From the NCBI GenBank assembly GCA_958430865.1, contig CAUDNR010001121.1, positions 7,643 through 19,510 of the forward strand: 11,868 nucleotides of DNA. Direction: 5' to 3'. Under the pieces are notes generated by a model. The model worked only from the letters and a program-made list of their open reading frames with translations, was not told the origin of the DNA and made no database searches. The DNA is from Entrophospora sp. SA101. Taxonomy: Eukaryota > Glomeromycota > Glomeromycetes > Entrophosporales > Entrophosporaceae. Positions 1 through 7,978 of this stretch are shown piece after piece; within the stretch, counting starts at the first letter, position 1; each line of letters opens with the position of its first letter. The position numbers were made by a program, and so were the translations under genes.

Positions 1-480
1 TAAACTTGGTTTTGTATGGCAATTTATTACATTAGGTGGTTTCCATTCTAATGCATTGGGTATTGGTAAGTAGCTCTTGATTATGATTTTAATAAATAGA
101 TAAACTATTTTTTTAAAAAAAAAATTTTTTAACCAACCAATTAATTATTATAAATGCAGATTTATTTGCACGTAAATATGCTGAGATAGGTATGTTGGCA
201 TATGTTCAAGATATTCAACGTCAAGAACGTGTAAATGGTGTTGAAACATTACAACATCAAACTTGGTCTGGAGCAAATTACGTTGATTCACTTAGTAAGT
301 TTCTTTTATTATTTTACTATCATCATCATCATCATCATTATTATTATCATTATTATTATGATTAAAAACTCAAAATAATTAAATAATTTTTTTTTATTAA
401 CAGTGAAAATTGTACAAGGTGGTGTTTCTTCCACATCTGCTATGGGTAAAGGTGTAACTGAAAAACAATTCTCCAAATAA
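1..480 (+). CDS. Isocitrate lyase, C-terminal three exons (partial at 5' end)
   Basis: Isocitrate lyase splits isocitrate into succinate and glyoxylate, the first step of the glyoxylate bypass that lets fungi grow on fatty acids or acetate. The visible exons are 1-65, 160-294 and 404-480, joined across introns with GTAAGT donors and CAG acceptors. The frame begins at base 2 and runs 91 codons to TAA at 478-480 with both junctions in phase. Family hallmarks seen are [15 protein letters not shown], then [12 protein letters not shown], then [18 protein letters not shown] at the end. The catalytic loop and the N-terminal barrel lie upstream of the window. The protein ends in FSK, not in a canonical SKL-type peroxisomal signal, so a PTS1 is not evident. 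No stop or frameshift is seen, so this part looks functional. The product call is very secure from the conserved C-terminal motifs; only the missing 5' part limits it. Confidence 0.96.
321..360. repeat. CAT/TTA trinucleotide microsatellite in the isocitrate lyase second intron
   Basis: Six CAT units (321-338) run into TTA/CAT units within the intron 295-403. It lies outside coding sequence and is probably just a length-polymorphic microsatellite. Confidence 0.85.
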
Positions 481-544
481 AAATTAATTTCTAAATAATG
501 TTCTATTATTTATTTATTTTCAAGTTATTAAATGTAGATAGATA

Positions 545-561
545 AATAAATATAAAATAAA
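545..561 (+). promoter_or_regulatory. Candidate polyadenylation signals of isocitrate lyase
   Basis: Two AATAAA hexamers (545-550 and 556-561) lie 65-80 bases after the isocitrate lyase stop, a normal distance for a fungal 3' untranslated region. AATAAA is common by chance in such AT-rich DNA, so this is supported mainly by position. Confidence 0.5.
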
Positions 562-857
562 GTCATTAATTAAACCATCTGGCAGTCTAAGATGCTAGGT
601 TCTGGAGTATGAGTAGACACTGTGATATAACTGGAAAACCCCGTTTTTGTATAATCTTTGGTAATCTCTATTCAACAAACCAATATCACAGATTTTATTT
701 TTTCAAACAAATTTCTGTACAAATTCGGACAGAATTTTAACACTTCCTCCATAAAGTTCAGACTGACGCTTGCTTGACACACTATTCATAGAATTTGCAA
801 GACAGCACAATCACACCTCCATCCAGGACATCTACATATTGTACATATTTAAGGAAT
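562..857. other. Intergenic stretch with no recognised gene
   Basis: No convincing reading frame, splice pattern or repeat was found here. Because it directly precedes a hAT transposase remnant, part of it may be decayed transposon sequence, but no homology could be read in any frame. Confidence 0.4.
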
Positions 858-1040
858 AGTGAGAAAGCAATTTTTATTAAACAGGATGATTTGTTCACAG
901 AAAATGAGGATGAATTAGCAAAATATTTAAATATGGCTAATGTAACTGGCAATATTAATCCACTTATTTGATGGAAGGAAGTAAAAGATGATTTACCAAT
1001 ACTCTATATTGACAAGTATTCCTGAAGAAGAATATTAACT
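858..1040 (+). pseudogene. Decayed hAT transposase C-terminal (dimerisation) fragment
   Basis: Reading from 858 in frame gives a stretch containing DELAKYLNM, then NPLI, a TGA stop at 969-971, then WKEVKDDLPILYIDKYS and a second TGA at 1023-1025. In the hAT superfamily the C-terminal dimerisation domain reads roughly E-x-x-x-YL ... NPLxWW ... FPxLxxLAxxYL, and this matches in order and spacing; the first TGA stands where the first Trp of the WW pair is expected. No other part of the transposase, no terminal inverted repeats and no target duplication were found nearby, so this is a relic of an old insertion. It is not the same copy as the hAT sequences at 4811-5841 or 9861-11868. Confidence 0.7.
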
Positions 1041-1465
1041 TTTTTTTTATTGTTGGAATTTAAAATTCATTATTTATGATTCATTCATGCGCTAAATTTC
1101 CACGTTGTCACAATTCGCGATGTTAAATCTGCTTTATGTATTTTATTGTGTTATATAATGAGTACTGTAATGATAAATAATTTTTGCTTTTACAATATAC
1201 AACCTTGTATTTGGTATTAATCAACTAATTAGTTTAAAAAAGAGATTGTGGTCGGAGTCATTAATTTATCTGAAAAATTAATGAAGTTGTTACACGGACA
1301 TTAATTAGGAAATTCCGACACGTTTACCAAAAGAAATTCGCTGTCCACTATAATTCCCTTGTTCTGTGAACTCTACTCTATATATCAAATATATTTAATT
1401 TATTAGCTGATATTTATGTTTATGATTTATCAAAAACTCGCTTTATTTTTTGTTAGATTATTGGG
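1041..1465. other. AT-rich stretch without a gene; contains one hairpin
   Basis: No coding sequence was recognised. The only structure seen is a perfect inverted repeat with 10-bp arms, TCATTAATTT at 1258-1267 and AAATTAATGA at 1275-1284, with a 7-base loop. Such AT-rich hairpins arise easily by chance, so no function is assigned. Confidence 0.4.
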
Positions 1466-1900
1466 ATAGAGATCCTGATTTATGGGGTGATGTGCAAAGT
1501 TGGAATGTTTTATATAAACAAAGTGCCTGACAGCACAACACAAAGCTCTCATTCTGCACTTTCAAGCAAGCTTGACGTACTTTTAAAGAGGTTTCCAAGT
1601 AAAAGTAAAAATATGCGAATGCAATTTTTATTCGTAAAAGTCTTCAGGTCAGTTTTTTTTCTTTCATGTCTGCCAACAGAGTGTCACTTGCTATGCCCAG
1701 GACTGAGGTCTCATAAACAGATTTTTTGCGGTTATCTGAATGGGAAGAAGAGTGTCATGAGTATGGATCCTTTTACGATACGCATTTGTCATAATGTTGG
1801 TGGAGCCCAACTACACCCTGCAACTGCGGTTGAGTGACTTTGTCATAATAGGGTCTGCGGTTCGCCCGAAAGTGGGGAGTATGTATGGTATAGAGATCCT
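1466..1900. other. GC-richer block flanked by an 11-bp direct repeat; possible decayed insertion
   Basis: The sequence ATAGAGATCCT occurs at 1466-1476 and again at 1890-1900. Between the copies G+C is about 41 percent by hand count over 1501-1890, clearly above the flanking DNA. An open frame of about 116 codons (1487-1837) and an overlapping one (1794-1985) exist here, but neither shows a recognisable motif. No terminal inverted repeat was found at the inner edges. An 11-bp flanking duplication would suit a LINE- or SINE-like insertion, or could be coincidence. Confidence 0.3.
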
Positions 1901-2130
1901 TAGATTAAAGATTGCACTCAATCTTATCTTTGGATCATATCATATTATACGCAGTTGGGATTATTATTATTACCTTTTTTTGTGAATATGCAATTCTTTC
2001 TAATGTAAAAAAAATTTTTATTCAATAAAAGAAATATAAAATGACACCTATATATACTTTGGAAATTCACACAAGAACTGGCTGGTTTAAACAAAATTAA
2101 TGATATATGCAAGGTATTATGGGGTCTGAT

Positions 2131-2206
2131 TCATTTTGTCGACACCCATTTTGTCGACAGTCATTTTGTCGACACCCATTTCGTCGAAAGTTCATTTCGT
2201 CGACAC
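2131..2206. repeat. 15-bp minisatellite with GTCGAC core, five units
   Basis: Five units of roughly TCATTTTGTCGACAC follow each other at 2131, 2146, 2161, 2176 and 2191; the last unit is 16 bases. The first three keep the palindromic core GTCGAC, the fourth and fifth carry CGTCGA variants. The unit is a multiple of three, so an overlapping frame (2136-2327) stays open and continues into a short Cys-containing tail, but nothing suggests that it is translated. Confidence 0.85.
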
Positions 2207-2733
2207 TTCAATTCATGTTGATTTGCATGTATTACAGTGTCACCAATTATGTTTGGAAAAGCGTGAATTAATTGATGATAACAATTGTTTATTATGTTTA
2301 TGTGAAATAGGTTTACTAACATATTAGTTTAATTAGTGGATAATTTTGGTTTTAAATGTTTATTTATTTTATTTAGTCGAAACTAATTAAATCCATGTAA
2401 TCATTTGATTGACCAATCAAAATCGTTAATTTGATAACGTAAAAATAAATGAATTATTTATATGTGAGTTAATAAAAATATTCGACAAATGGTTCAAATT
2501 TAATAAGTTGGAAGAAAGCATGCGACAAACCTTCAAAATAGTCTAATGAATTAAATTGTACACTAGAAAATGTATTTAAAGGGTTGGTTTTCGACTTGGT
2601 TGAAAAACAACTCTCTTTCTAACTCTTCTCTTGACCATATCTCTCGACATAACCTTATATAGTGCAAGTCACTTAGTCCCACAACTTTTTATTGGTCATT
2701 CGTTTTGCAAACTTCATAGATCTTGACTAACAT
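2207..2733. other. AT-rich stretch with no recognised gene
   Basis: The frame following the minisatellite encodes a short stretch with several Cys residues before a stop at about 2325; it is too short to assign. A near-perfect 10-bp inverted repeat (GTTGGTTTTC ... GAAAAACAAC, one mismatch) lies around 2583-2611. Nothing else was recognised. Confidence 0.35.
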
Positions 2734-2874
2734 TTACTTCGATCAAACCCGCCTATATAATTATTTGAATAATTGATAATAATAAAACGTTGATAAATAT
2801 ATTAACTACTTTAATACTTACTTCGATCAAACCCGCCTATATAATTATTGAATAATTGATAATAATAAAACGTT
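2734..2874. repeat. Direct repeat, two copies of about 57 bp
   Basis: Copies at 2734-2791 and 2818-2874 share a sequence beginning TTACTTCGATCAAACCCGCC and ending AATAATAAAACGTT, differing mainly by one T in the middle. The copies are 84 bases apart start to start, so the intervening 26 bases are not duplicated. The high identity suggests a recent local duplication. Confidence 0.9.
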
Positions 2875-2908
2875 AAATATATTTTGCAAGTTTTATCAAT
2901 TATTCAAT
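2847..2908. repeat. Inverted repeat with 16-bp perfect arms
   Basis: ATTGAATAATTGATAA at 2847-2862 is matched by its reverse complement TTATCAATTATTCAAT at 2893-2908, with a 30-base spacer. The pairing continues inward as GTTTTA/TAAAAC if a TAATAA insertion in the left arm is skipped. The left arm lies inside the second copy of the 57-bp direct repeat. Confidence 0.75.
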
Positions 2909-3040
2909 AGTTTGTGTAGGAGTAATTCATATTTGCAGAATTTTCAATCATATTTGCAGATCTCATTGTACAAAAGTACTTGAATTTTTTTTTTTTTTTT
3001 TAAAAAAACATTAATAACAATTTTTCTTTTAAAAACATTT

Positions 3041-3457
3041 ATTAATAACAATTTTTTTCTTTTATATGTTTATTATGTAGTATGGTTAGAATTCGATTAG
3101 AGCTTCCTAAGAATCAGCAAAAAGCGGAAACAGCTATTTTAACTTTCCTCGAAATAGACATTTATTATTATTATAAATAACATTAACATTTTTTTTACTC
3201 GAAGTTCCTTTTATATACTTAATATGTATTATGGCTTAGATATTCAATAAGAGCTTTCTAGGAATCAGCAAAAGCGGAAACAGCTATTTAACTTTCTTCA
3301 AAATAGACACTTATTATTATTATACATAACATTGATAGCATTTTTTTACTCGAAATTTCTTCATATGTACTGTAGTATCGTTTAGATAAATCTGATTAAC
3401 TTTCTAGGAATCACCAAAAGCGGAAAACAGCTATTTTAACTTTCCTCGAAGTAGACA
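3041..3457. repeat. Tandem array, three units of about 148 bp
   Basis: Three copies share a core reading AATCAGCAAAAGCGGAAA, then CAGCTATTTTAACTTTCCTC, then AAATAGACA. The GCGGAAA landmark falls at 3124, 3274 and 3420, a spacing of 150 and 146 bases. The flanks (AATAACA, TTTTTTACTC, TATGT.TTATG) also recur between units. No reading frame stays open across units. Satellite-like or transposon-internal repeats are both possible. Confidence 0.85.
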
Positions 3458-3640
3458 AAGAATGTATGGTAGTAGTATAAATTATTATTGTACATGATGT
3501 TATTTATTTAACATACTTTCTTCTTATTTATTATCCTAATTGTATAATGTGTTTCTAATAGAAAGATTTATCTTCAATTGAAAAAATCCACTTGTAGATT
3601 GATGGCTTATTACATTACACATTGTATTAAGGATGATAAC

Positions 3641-3817
3641 TTGGAGTTGGTGAATAAATATGTGGCGAAGATTGTATTTTTATATTCTTATATTCTTAGA
3701 TTATTTAACCGTTTTACATAACATTGTTTTTTCTTATATGCAATCTTATATTTTTAGATGATACATCAAGTTTCAACTAAGGAGTTAGCAGATAAATATG
3801 AGGCGAAGATTACAATC
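3641..3817. repeat. Diverged direct repeat, two units 138 bases apart
   Basis: GGAGTT..TGAATAAATATG followed by TGGCGAAGATT at 3643-3673 matches GGAGTT..CAGATAAATATG followed by AGGCGAAGATT at 3781-3811. In one frame both copies read EL(V/A)(N/D)KY(V/E)AKI, which may hint at an old duplicated exon, but the frames close quickly and no family was recognised. Confidence 0.5.
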
Positions 3818-4077
3818 TTATTAATTGTTTTACACGTTCATACTATACATGAAGTCAAAACGGTTAAATTATGTCATATCACATGAGAACCAATGATCTA
3901 AATGACATGGCATATTAGAATAGTATTGTAAAGGTAATATGCTAGTGTTTTAATGTTCATAACGATATACAGAAAACAAAAATATCTCATTAACTGGTAA
4001 CTCGAATTTTATGAATTAGACACCTATTGAGAGAATTCGAATGGTAATTATTTTTATTCAAAACAGCCAGATATTGG

Positions 4078-4530
4078 TAATTTCAGTTAATTTGATACGT
4101 TTTTTCTCATGATATGTATTACTTTATTAATAGCAATAAAAAATTATAATTCATACGGAATTTCCGTATCTATAGCTCAAATACATGTAATTTCAGTTGA
4201 TTTGATACGTTTTTTCTCATGATATGGAAAATTGCGAATTTCCGTATATTTTACAATTTTTTCCAGAACAATTCCGTATCTTTTATAATAATCATTTTCC
4301 ATAGCAATAAAAATTGTAATTCATACGGAGTTTCCGTATATAAATTTCTATAGATCAAATATACGTAATTTCAGTTAATTTGATGCGTTTTTTAAATAAA
4401 ACCTCGTGTACGGAAAATTGCGAATTTCTGTATATTTTACATTTTTTCCGGAATAATTTCTTATCTTTTATAATAATCATTTCATAGTAATAGCAATAAG
4501 AATTATAATTCATACGGAATTTCCGTATGC
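4078..4530. repeat. Tandem array, three units of 110-178 bp with a conserved palindrome
   Basis: Units start at 4078, 4188 and 4366, each with TAATTTCAGTT.ATTTGAT.CG. Each ends with the near-perfect palindrome ATACGGAATTTCCGTAT at 4153-4169, 4323-4339 (one change) and 4512-4528. The first unit is 110 bases because it lacks an internal segment of about 68 bases (from GAAAATTGCGAATTTCC to ATAATCATT) that units two and three share. A second TTCCGTAT motif sits inside that segment in unit two. The array ends shortly before the broken gene that starts near 4625. Confidence 0.85.
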
Positions 4531-4977
4531 AAATTTTTTTATAGGGTAATCAATTAAATTATTATATTATATAGTTACTTTTGGATCAAAAATCAAAGTT
4601 TTAAGCAAAATCCTTTATGATTAACAAAGAAAATTCAAAGCTAGTGTTGAATTGGACCCTGAGAAATTCTCTGATATGATAAAAAATCAAGATAGCAGAT
4701 TAGATGGTTTTTTGATGAAATGGTCAATGCAATTATTCCAACAGAAAGAAAGGAGAAAAACAAGAAGATGCAAAAAAATCAATCATTACATTTTGTTACT
4801 TGCTAGCAGGTAAAGCTCCGAACGGTTCGGTTTACATTTTAATTTGAACCAAAAATTTCAGGTATCCCAAATTCGTTAGCTATGCAAAAATAAACATAAC
4901 ATAATAACTTATAATGACTTGTGGCTGAATGTGTGTTGCAAAGTAAAAATGCTGGAAGGATCCTGCTTCTATATACA

Positions 4978-5135
4978 TGAAGTTATAAAGGATTTTAGAT
5001 ATTTAAAAATCCGTTATAATAATAATAATATTGATAATAATAAATTTATTAGTCACGTTATAACGGATTTCAAAAATGTTAAAAGTCGTTATAACATGTA
5101 TTTAATTAGGTTACACTTCGTTATAACGAGGTTCG
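4978..5135. repeat. Imperfect long inverted repeat with CGTTATAAC motifs; possible nested pogo/Tigger-like fragment
   Basis: The segment 4978-5018 is an imperfect inverted match of about 5059-5099 (both carry TATAACGGATTT, then an A-rich stretch, then TTATAAC). The palindrome CGTTATAACG or a variant occurs four times (about 5012, 5056, 5086 and 5119). The right side ends CGTTATAACGAGGTTCGACTG (5119-5139), which resembles the reverse complement of pogo/Tigger-type terminal repeats. A matching left terminus and a TA duplication were not identified, so it may be a truncated nested insertion within the hAT element. Confidence 0.45.
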
Positions 5136-5185
5136 ACTGTGGTAACGAAGATCCATTTACAAATTATTTATTTATTAAAACAAAT

Positions 5186-5445
5186 TCATTGCCGCAACCA
5201 ACTTTTTAAGCACATACAAATTCTTATTGTTTTAGGCTCTAAACTACATTGCCTTTGATTAATTAAGTCTGTGCCCCCAGAGAAAACCCGTTCAATTGGG
5301 ACACTAGTGGCTATATAAGTAATAGGTTTATTAGAAATTAATAAATCTAATCTTAAATATGCAGAGTGCAAAAAATTAGAATACCGGTGACTGCCAAGTA
5401 GTCTCTAGCTATTCTTGATAAATTAGGATATTCCATTTCGTGAGC
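5186..5445 (-). pseudogene. hAT transposase, 3'-terminal two exons (dimerisation domain), inside the 4811-5841 element
   Basis: On the minus strand, exon 5445-5385 reads HEMEYPNLSRIARDYLAV. An intron at 5384-5311 (GTATTC ... TATATAG, 74 bases) follows in phase 1. The last exon 5310-5186 reads ATSVPIERVFSGGTDLI and ends RICMCLKSWLRQ before TGA. This is the standard hAT C-terminal dimerisation domain (YPxLSxxARDYLA...ATSVPSERVFSGG). The acceptor before the first exon (TTTTTTAG at 5453-5446) suggests a further upstream intron, but no earlier transposase exon was found before the element's right end at 5841. Reading through the intron as coding would give an artificial N-terminus. The fragment lacks the catalytic core and is a deletion remnant, though these two exons have no stops. 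Confidence 0.85.
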
Positions 5446-6249
5446 CTAAAAAACAATTTTATATGCTTTTTATATACTTGATATATAAGTAATTTATAAT
5501 GCACTTCCCCGATTCTTTTTTTATATTTTTTATAATTAATTTTTCTCTCTACATTCAGAACTCAACAAGATGATGCTTTGAAAATAAATACAGAAATACA
5601 CATGATAATAAACCAATGTTTTTTTTATTATCTACTTATTAAAAATCATCTCTATAAGCCGATTTTATTAAGTTTTTTAAAACTGAAGATTTTTTTTGTG
5701 ACTTTGGTTTAACAAGTCTGCATGTATAACAAACATCTTCTATTAACAAAACTTTTCATAATATAAATATGAAGATCCAGCCAAACCGAACTGAAACCGA
5801 ACCGAAATTTTTCAGTTTGAACTGAACCGTTCGGAGCTTTACTAGCAGGTTTATGTAACAAATTCACTAACTCCATAAAACTTGATATTGGCCTATATCT
5901 TGTTGGTGCTGGAACAAGTTGTACTGCCATAGATACTTTGTCTAAAATTAGGGTAACAACTTCCTATAAAACTATTGAGAATTATAAAAAACAATTAGCA
6001 AAAAGTCACCCAGAAAAAATTAATGAGTACTTCAATGAAAATGTAAGTGATTAGATAACTTAATAATAATTGTAACATTAAATTTAAAAAAGCTTATTAA
6101 GTATGTACTTAAATTTTAGATAAATAACTTGTTCTGTTTCAACCTTGATGATTTTCATAATATACATGGTTGGAGGTTACCAAACACTACAAATTTATCT
6201 ACTGCAATCCATATGGCACCTTGTGTGTCAAAAAAAATTGAATGTAGAC

Positions 6250-6382
6250 TATAGATGCTGGTCGCAATTCTTGGTGATGGTTGCAACCATATTTGCGACA
6301 TATAAAAATGGTTTGTGACACCTGGTTGCAACCACTTTGCGACCACTTTGGTTTCCTTTTTTGGATTGCGACATGGAACACT
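6250..6382. mobile_element. 133-bp MITE-like insertion with 9-bp target duplication
   Basis: The insert is flanked by perfect direct repeats AATGTAGAC at 6241-6249 and 6383-6391, and its removal with one copy rejoins the host reading frame. Weak terminal inverted similarity is seen: TGGTCGCAAT near the left end and ATTGCGACAT near the right end. Inside, the 10-bp palindrome GGTTGCAACC occurs twice (6279-6288 and 6324-6333), and TTGCGAC occurs several times. A 9-bp duplication would fit a Mutator-like element, while an 8-bp reading would fit hAT; the class is undecided. It has no coding capacity. Confidence 0.8.
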
Positions 6383-7978
6383 AATGTAGACCAATTCCTG
6401 AAATTTACAATGAAATATCTATTTTTAATCCTAATAACATTGAAGCACACAGAATAAATTATCAATTAATGCAAAATTTTAAAGGGGTACTTGATCAAAG
6501 TTACAATGATAGAAAAATAAAATGGACCTCTTCAAGCACATGGCAATTTTTAGAGTCCAATAGAACAGAATCACTTACTATTCATTTCTACAATCCCTTA
6601 ATTGTTGAAAGACAACAGGATAGATCTATGATAGGAACAAGGATAGTTCAATTCCAAGAGAGCAATCTACATTCATTAGATGATTATGTAAATGTTTTAA
6701 TGTCAATAAGCAAAATAGAAAGTATTTCTAGATATTTAGTAAATAATATAATACCTGTTTCAGCAGATTGGCCTGGTCAGCTATTTATTAGGAAGGCAAT
6801 AACTAAGATAAGGAGTCAAAATGCTAACAATATTATTAAAAATTTTATACCTTTAATTAGCCCTTTACATGTTTCATTGAATTTGAGGGAACATGTGGTA
6901 TTAATTCATTGGGAATTTTTTAACAAGATGTATCACTCTATTTTTAGACCAAATAAGGTTTTGGCTCAAAAGCCTAAGCCTTGGAGAATAAACCTTTTGT
7001 TAGATCTTCTAAACAGAGGATGGAAAAAAATATCCCATATAATATTAAATAAATTTCCAACAAATTGTAAAGATGTTGAATATAGAATGATGGTAGACCT
7101 TCTAGATAATATAATACCTTCAACATTAGACATATATGCAGTTTTATTCAGATCTGGTTCTTTTGATGAATATTTGGAGACAATAATTCGTATCTGGAGC
7201 TTTGCATTGAGATGGAAACATAAAAATTATAATAAAGCTCCATTAGCTTTTTTATCAGATTATTTTTATTGGAAGGAAAATTCTCATCCATTTAGTGAAT
7301 CTATAAAAAAATACCTTGTAAACTTCAATGACTATTATGTTGAAAACATACATAGTCAAATAAAAGCCAATACTACAATGTTAGATTCAGCAAGTGCCAT
7401 GATAAATGATGCATATCTCCTTGATCTTCATGATCAAACAACCATAAACACATTTAAAAATTATTGTAAGTACCCATATAAAGAGCCAGTCCTAGAAGAA
7501 TTGACAAATAGAACCAGTATATTTTTACTGGATCATTTCCATTTGATTTATATAAATCTTGAAAAAAATAAGAACAGAATCAAAAGAAATAATAAATTCA
7601 GTACATACAAATTGGAAGCCCTAAATAAAACAGTTGATCTGAGGTCACTTCCAACAGGTTATCATACATCCCCTCCACCAACACCTAGTTCATGTGACAA
7701 ATGTAAATGTGAGTGTATTAATATGTGGACATGGATATCATCATGAATGTTATTAGAGTTTGGAAAACAGGTGTAAACATTGTGAAGAATATTACAAGAA
7801 AGGGATATTTAAAAATGTTAATTCATTCATTGAAAGATTAAATCAAGGTAGTGATATTTTAACAAGTGAAGATATTGAAGAAGAAAGTTATGAAGAAAAT
7901 TGCGAAGATATGATTATTCCTGAAACAAATATAAATATTGAATTAAATAGAAGAATCAAATTAGTAAATGAATGGTAA

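Larger units (their letters stand above)
4811..5841 (-). mobile_element. hAT element, internally deleted, inserted in an exon
   Basis: The element is 1031 bp. Its left end starts TAAAGCTCCGAACGGTTC and its right end is the reverse complement of that; the inverted repeats extend 22 bp with one mismatch. It is flanked by a perfect 8-bp target duplication CTAGCAGG (4803-4810 and 5842-5849), the length typical of hAT transposition. The ends hold short palindromes (CCGAAC-G-GTTCGG at 4818-4830; CTGAAC-C-GTTCGG at 5822-5834), and CCGAAC/AACCGAA motifs recur in the right subterminal part (5780-5835), as in hAT binding regions. Inside is only the 3' end of a transposase on the minus strand (5186-5445). 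The rest of the transposase is missing, so the copy cannot move on its own. It would be a non-autonomous derivative needing a full-length relative. Confidence 0.92.
4625..7978 (+). pseudogene. Broken gene of a multi-copy fungal-type family with C-terminal RING-like Cys/His segment
   Basis: Coding pieces are 4625-4810, 5850-6042, 6120-6249 and 6392-7978. Inserts at 4811-5841 and 6250-6382 split it; taking each out with one copy of its target duplication restores the frame exactly (GCA-GGT-TTA; AGA-CCA-ATT). A GTAAGT...TTTTAG intron (6043-6119) is in phase. Breaks are a one-base loss in the T run at 4708-4713, a shift at about 4762, a shift at about 7717-7720 and TAG at 7754-7756. Readable motifs in order are DPEKFSDMIKNQDSRLDGF, KKSIITFCYLLAG, LCNKF...IGLYLVGAGTSCTAIDTLS, FNLDDFHNIHGWR, PLHVSLNLREHVVLIHWEFF and LAQKPKPWRINLLLDLL. 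The end carries CDKCKCEC (from 7693), CGHGYHHEC (from 7724) and CKHC (from 7772), a plausible zinc-binding RING-like pattern. From memory it resembles a large uncharacterised family in Rhizophagus; the function is unknown and the protein could itself belong to a mobile element. Confidence 0.75.

Noticed and set aside
1487..1985. Possible protein genes in the GC-richer block
   Set aside because: Two open frames exist but no known motif, splice context or start context supports them, so they were reported only as part of a composition anomaly.
2131..2206. CRISPR-like array
   Set aside because: The repeat units abut without unique spacers and the genome is eukaryotic; it is a minisatellite.
4919..5209. 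Plus-strand open frame of 96 codons inside the hAT element
   Set aside because: It covers the CGTTATAAC repeats and the antisense of the transposase tail, and has no recognisable motif; it is chance open frame in AT-rich repeats.
5709..5930. Minus-strand open frame of 73 codons
   Set aside because: It is antisense to the host exon from 5850 onward and runs across the hAT terminal inverted repeat, so it is a shadow.
6155..6465. Two overlapping minus-strand frames across the 133-bp insert
   Set aside because: They are antisense to the broken gene's exon and the MITE, and no motif is seen.
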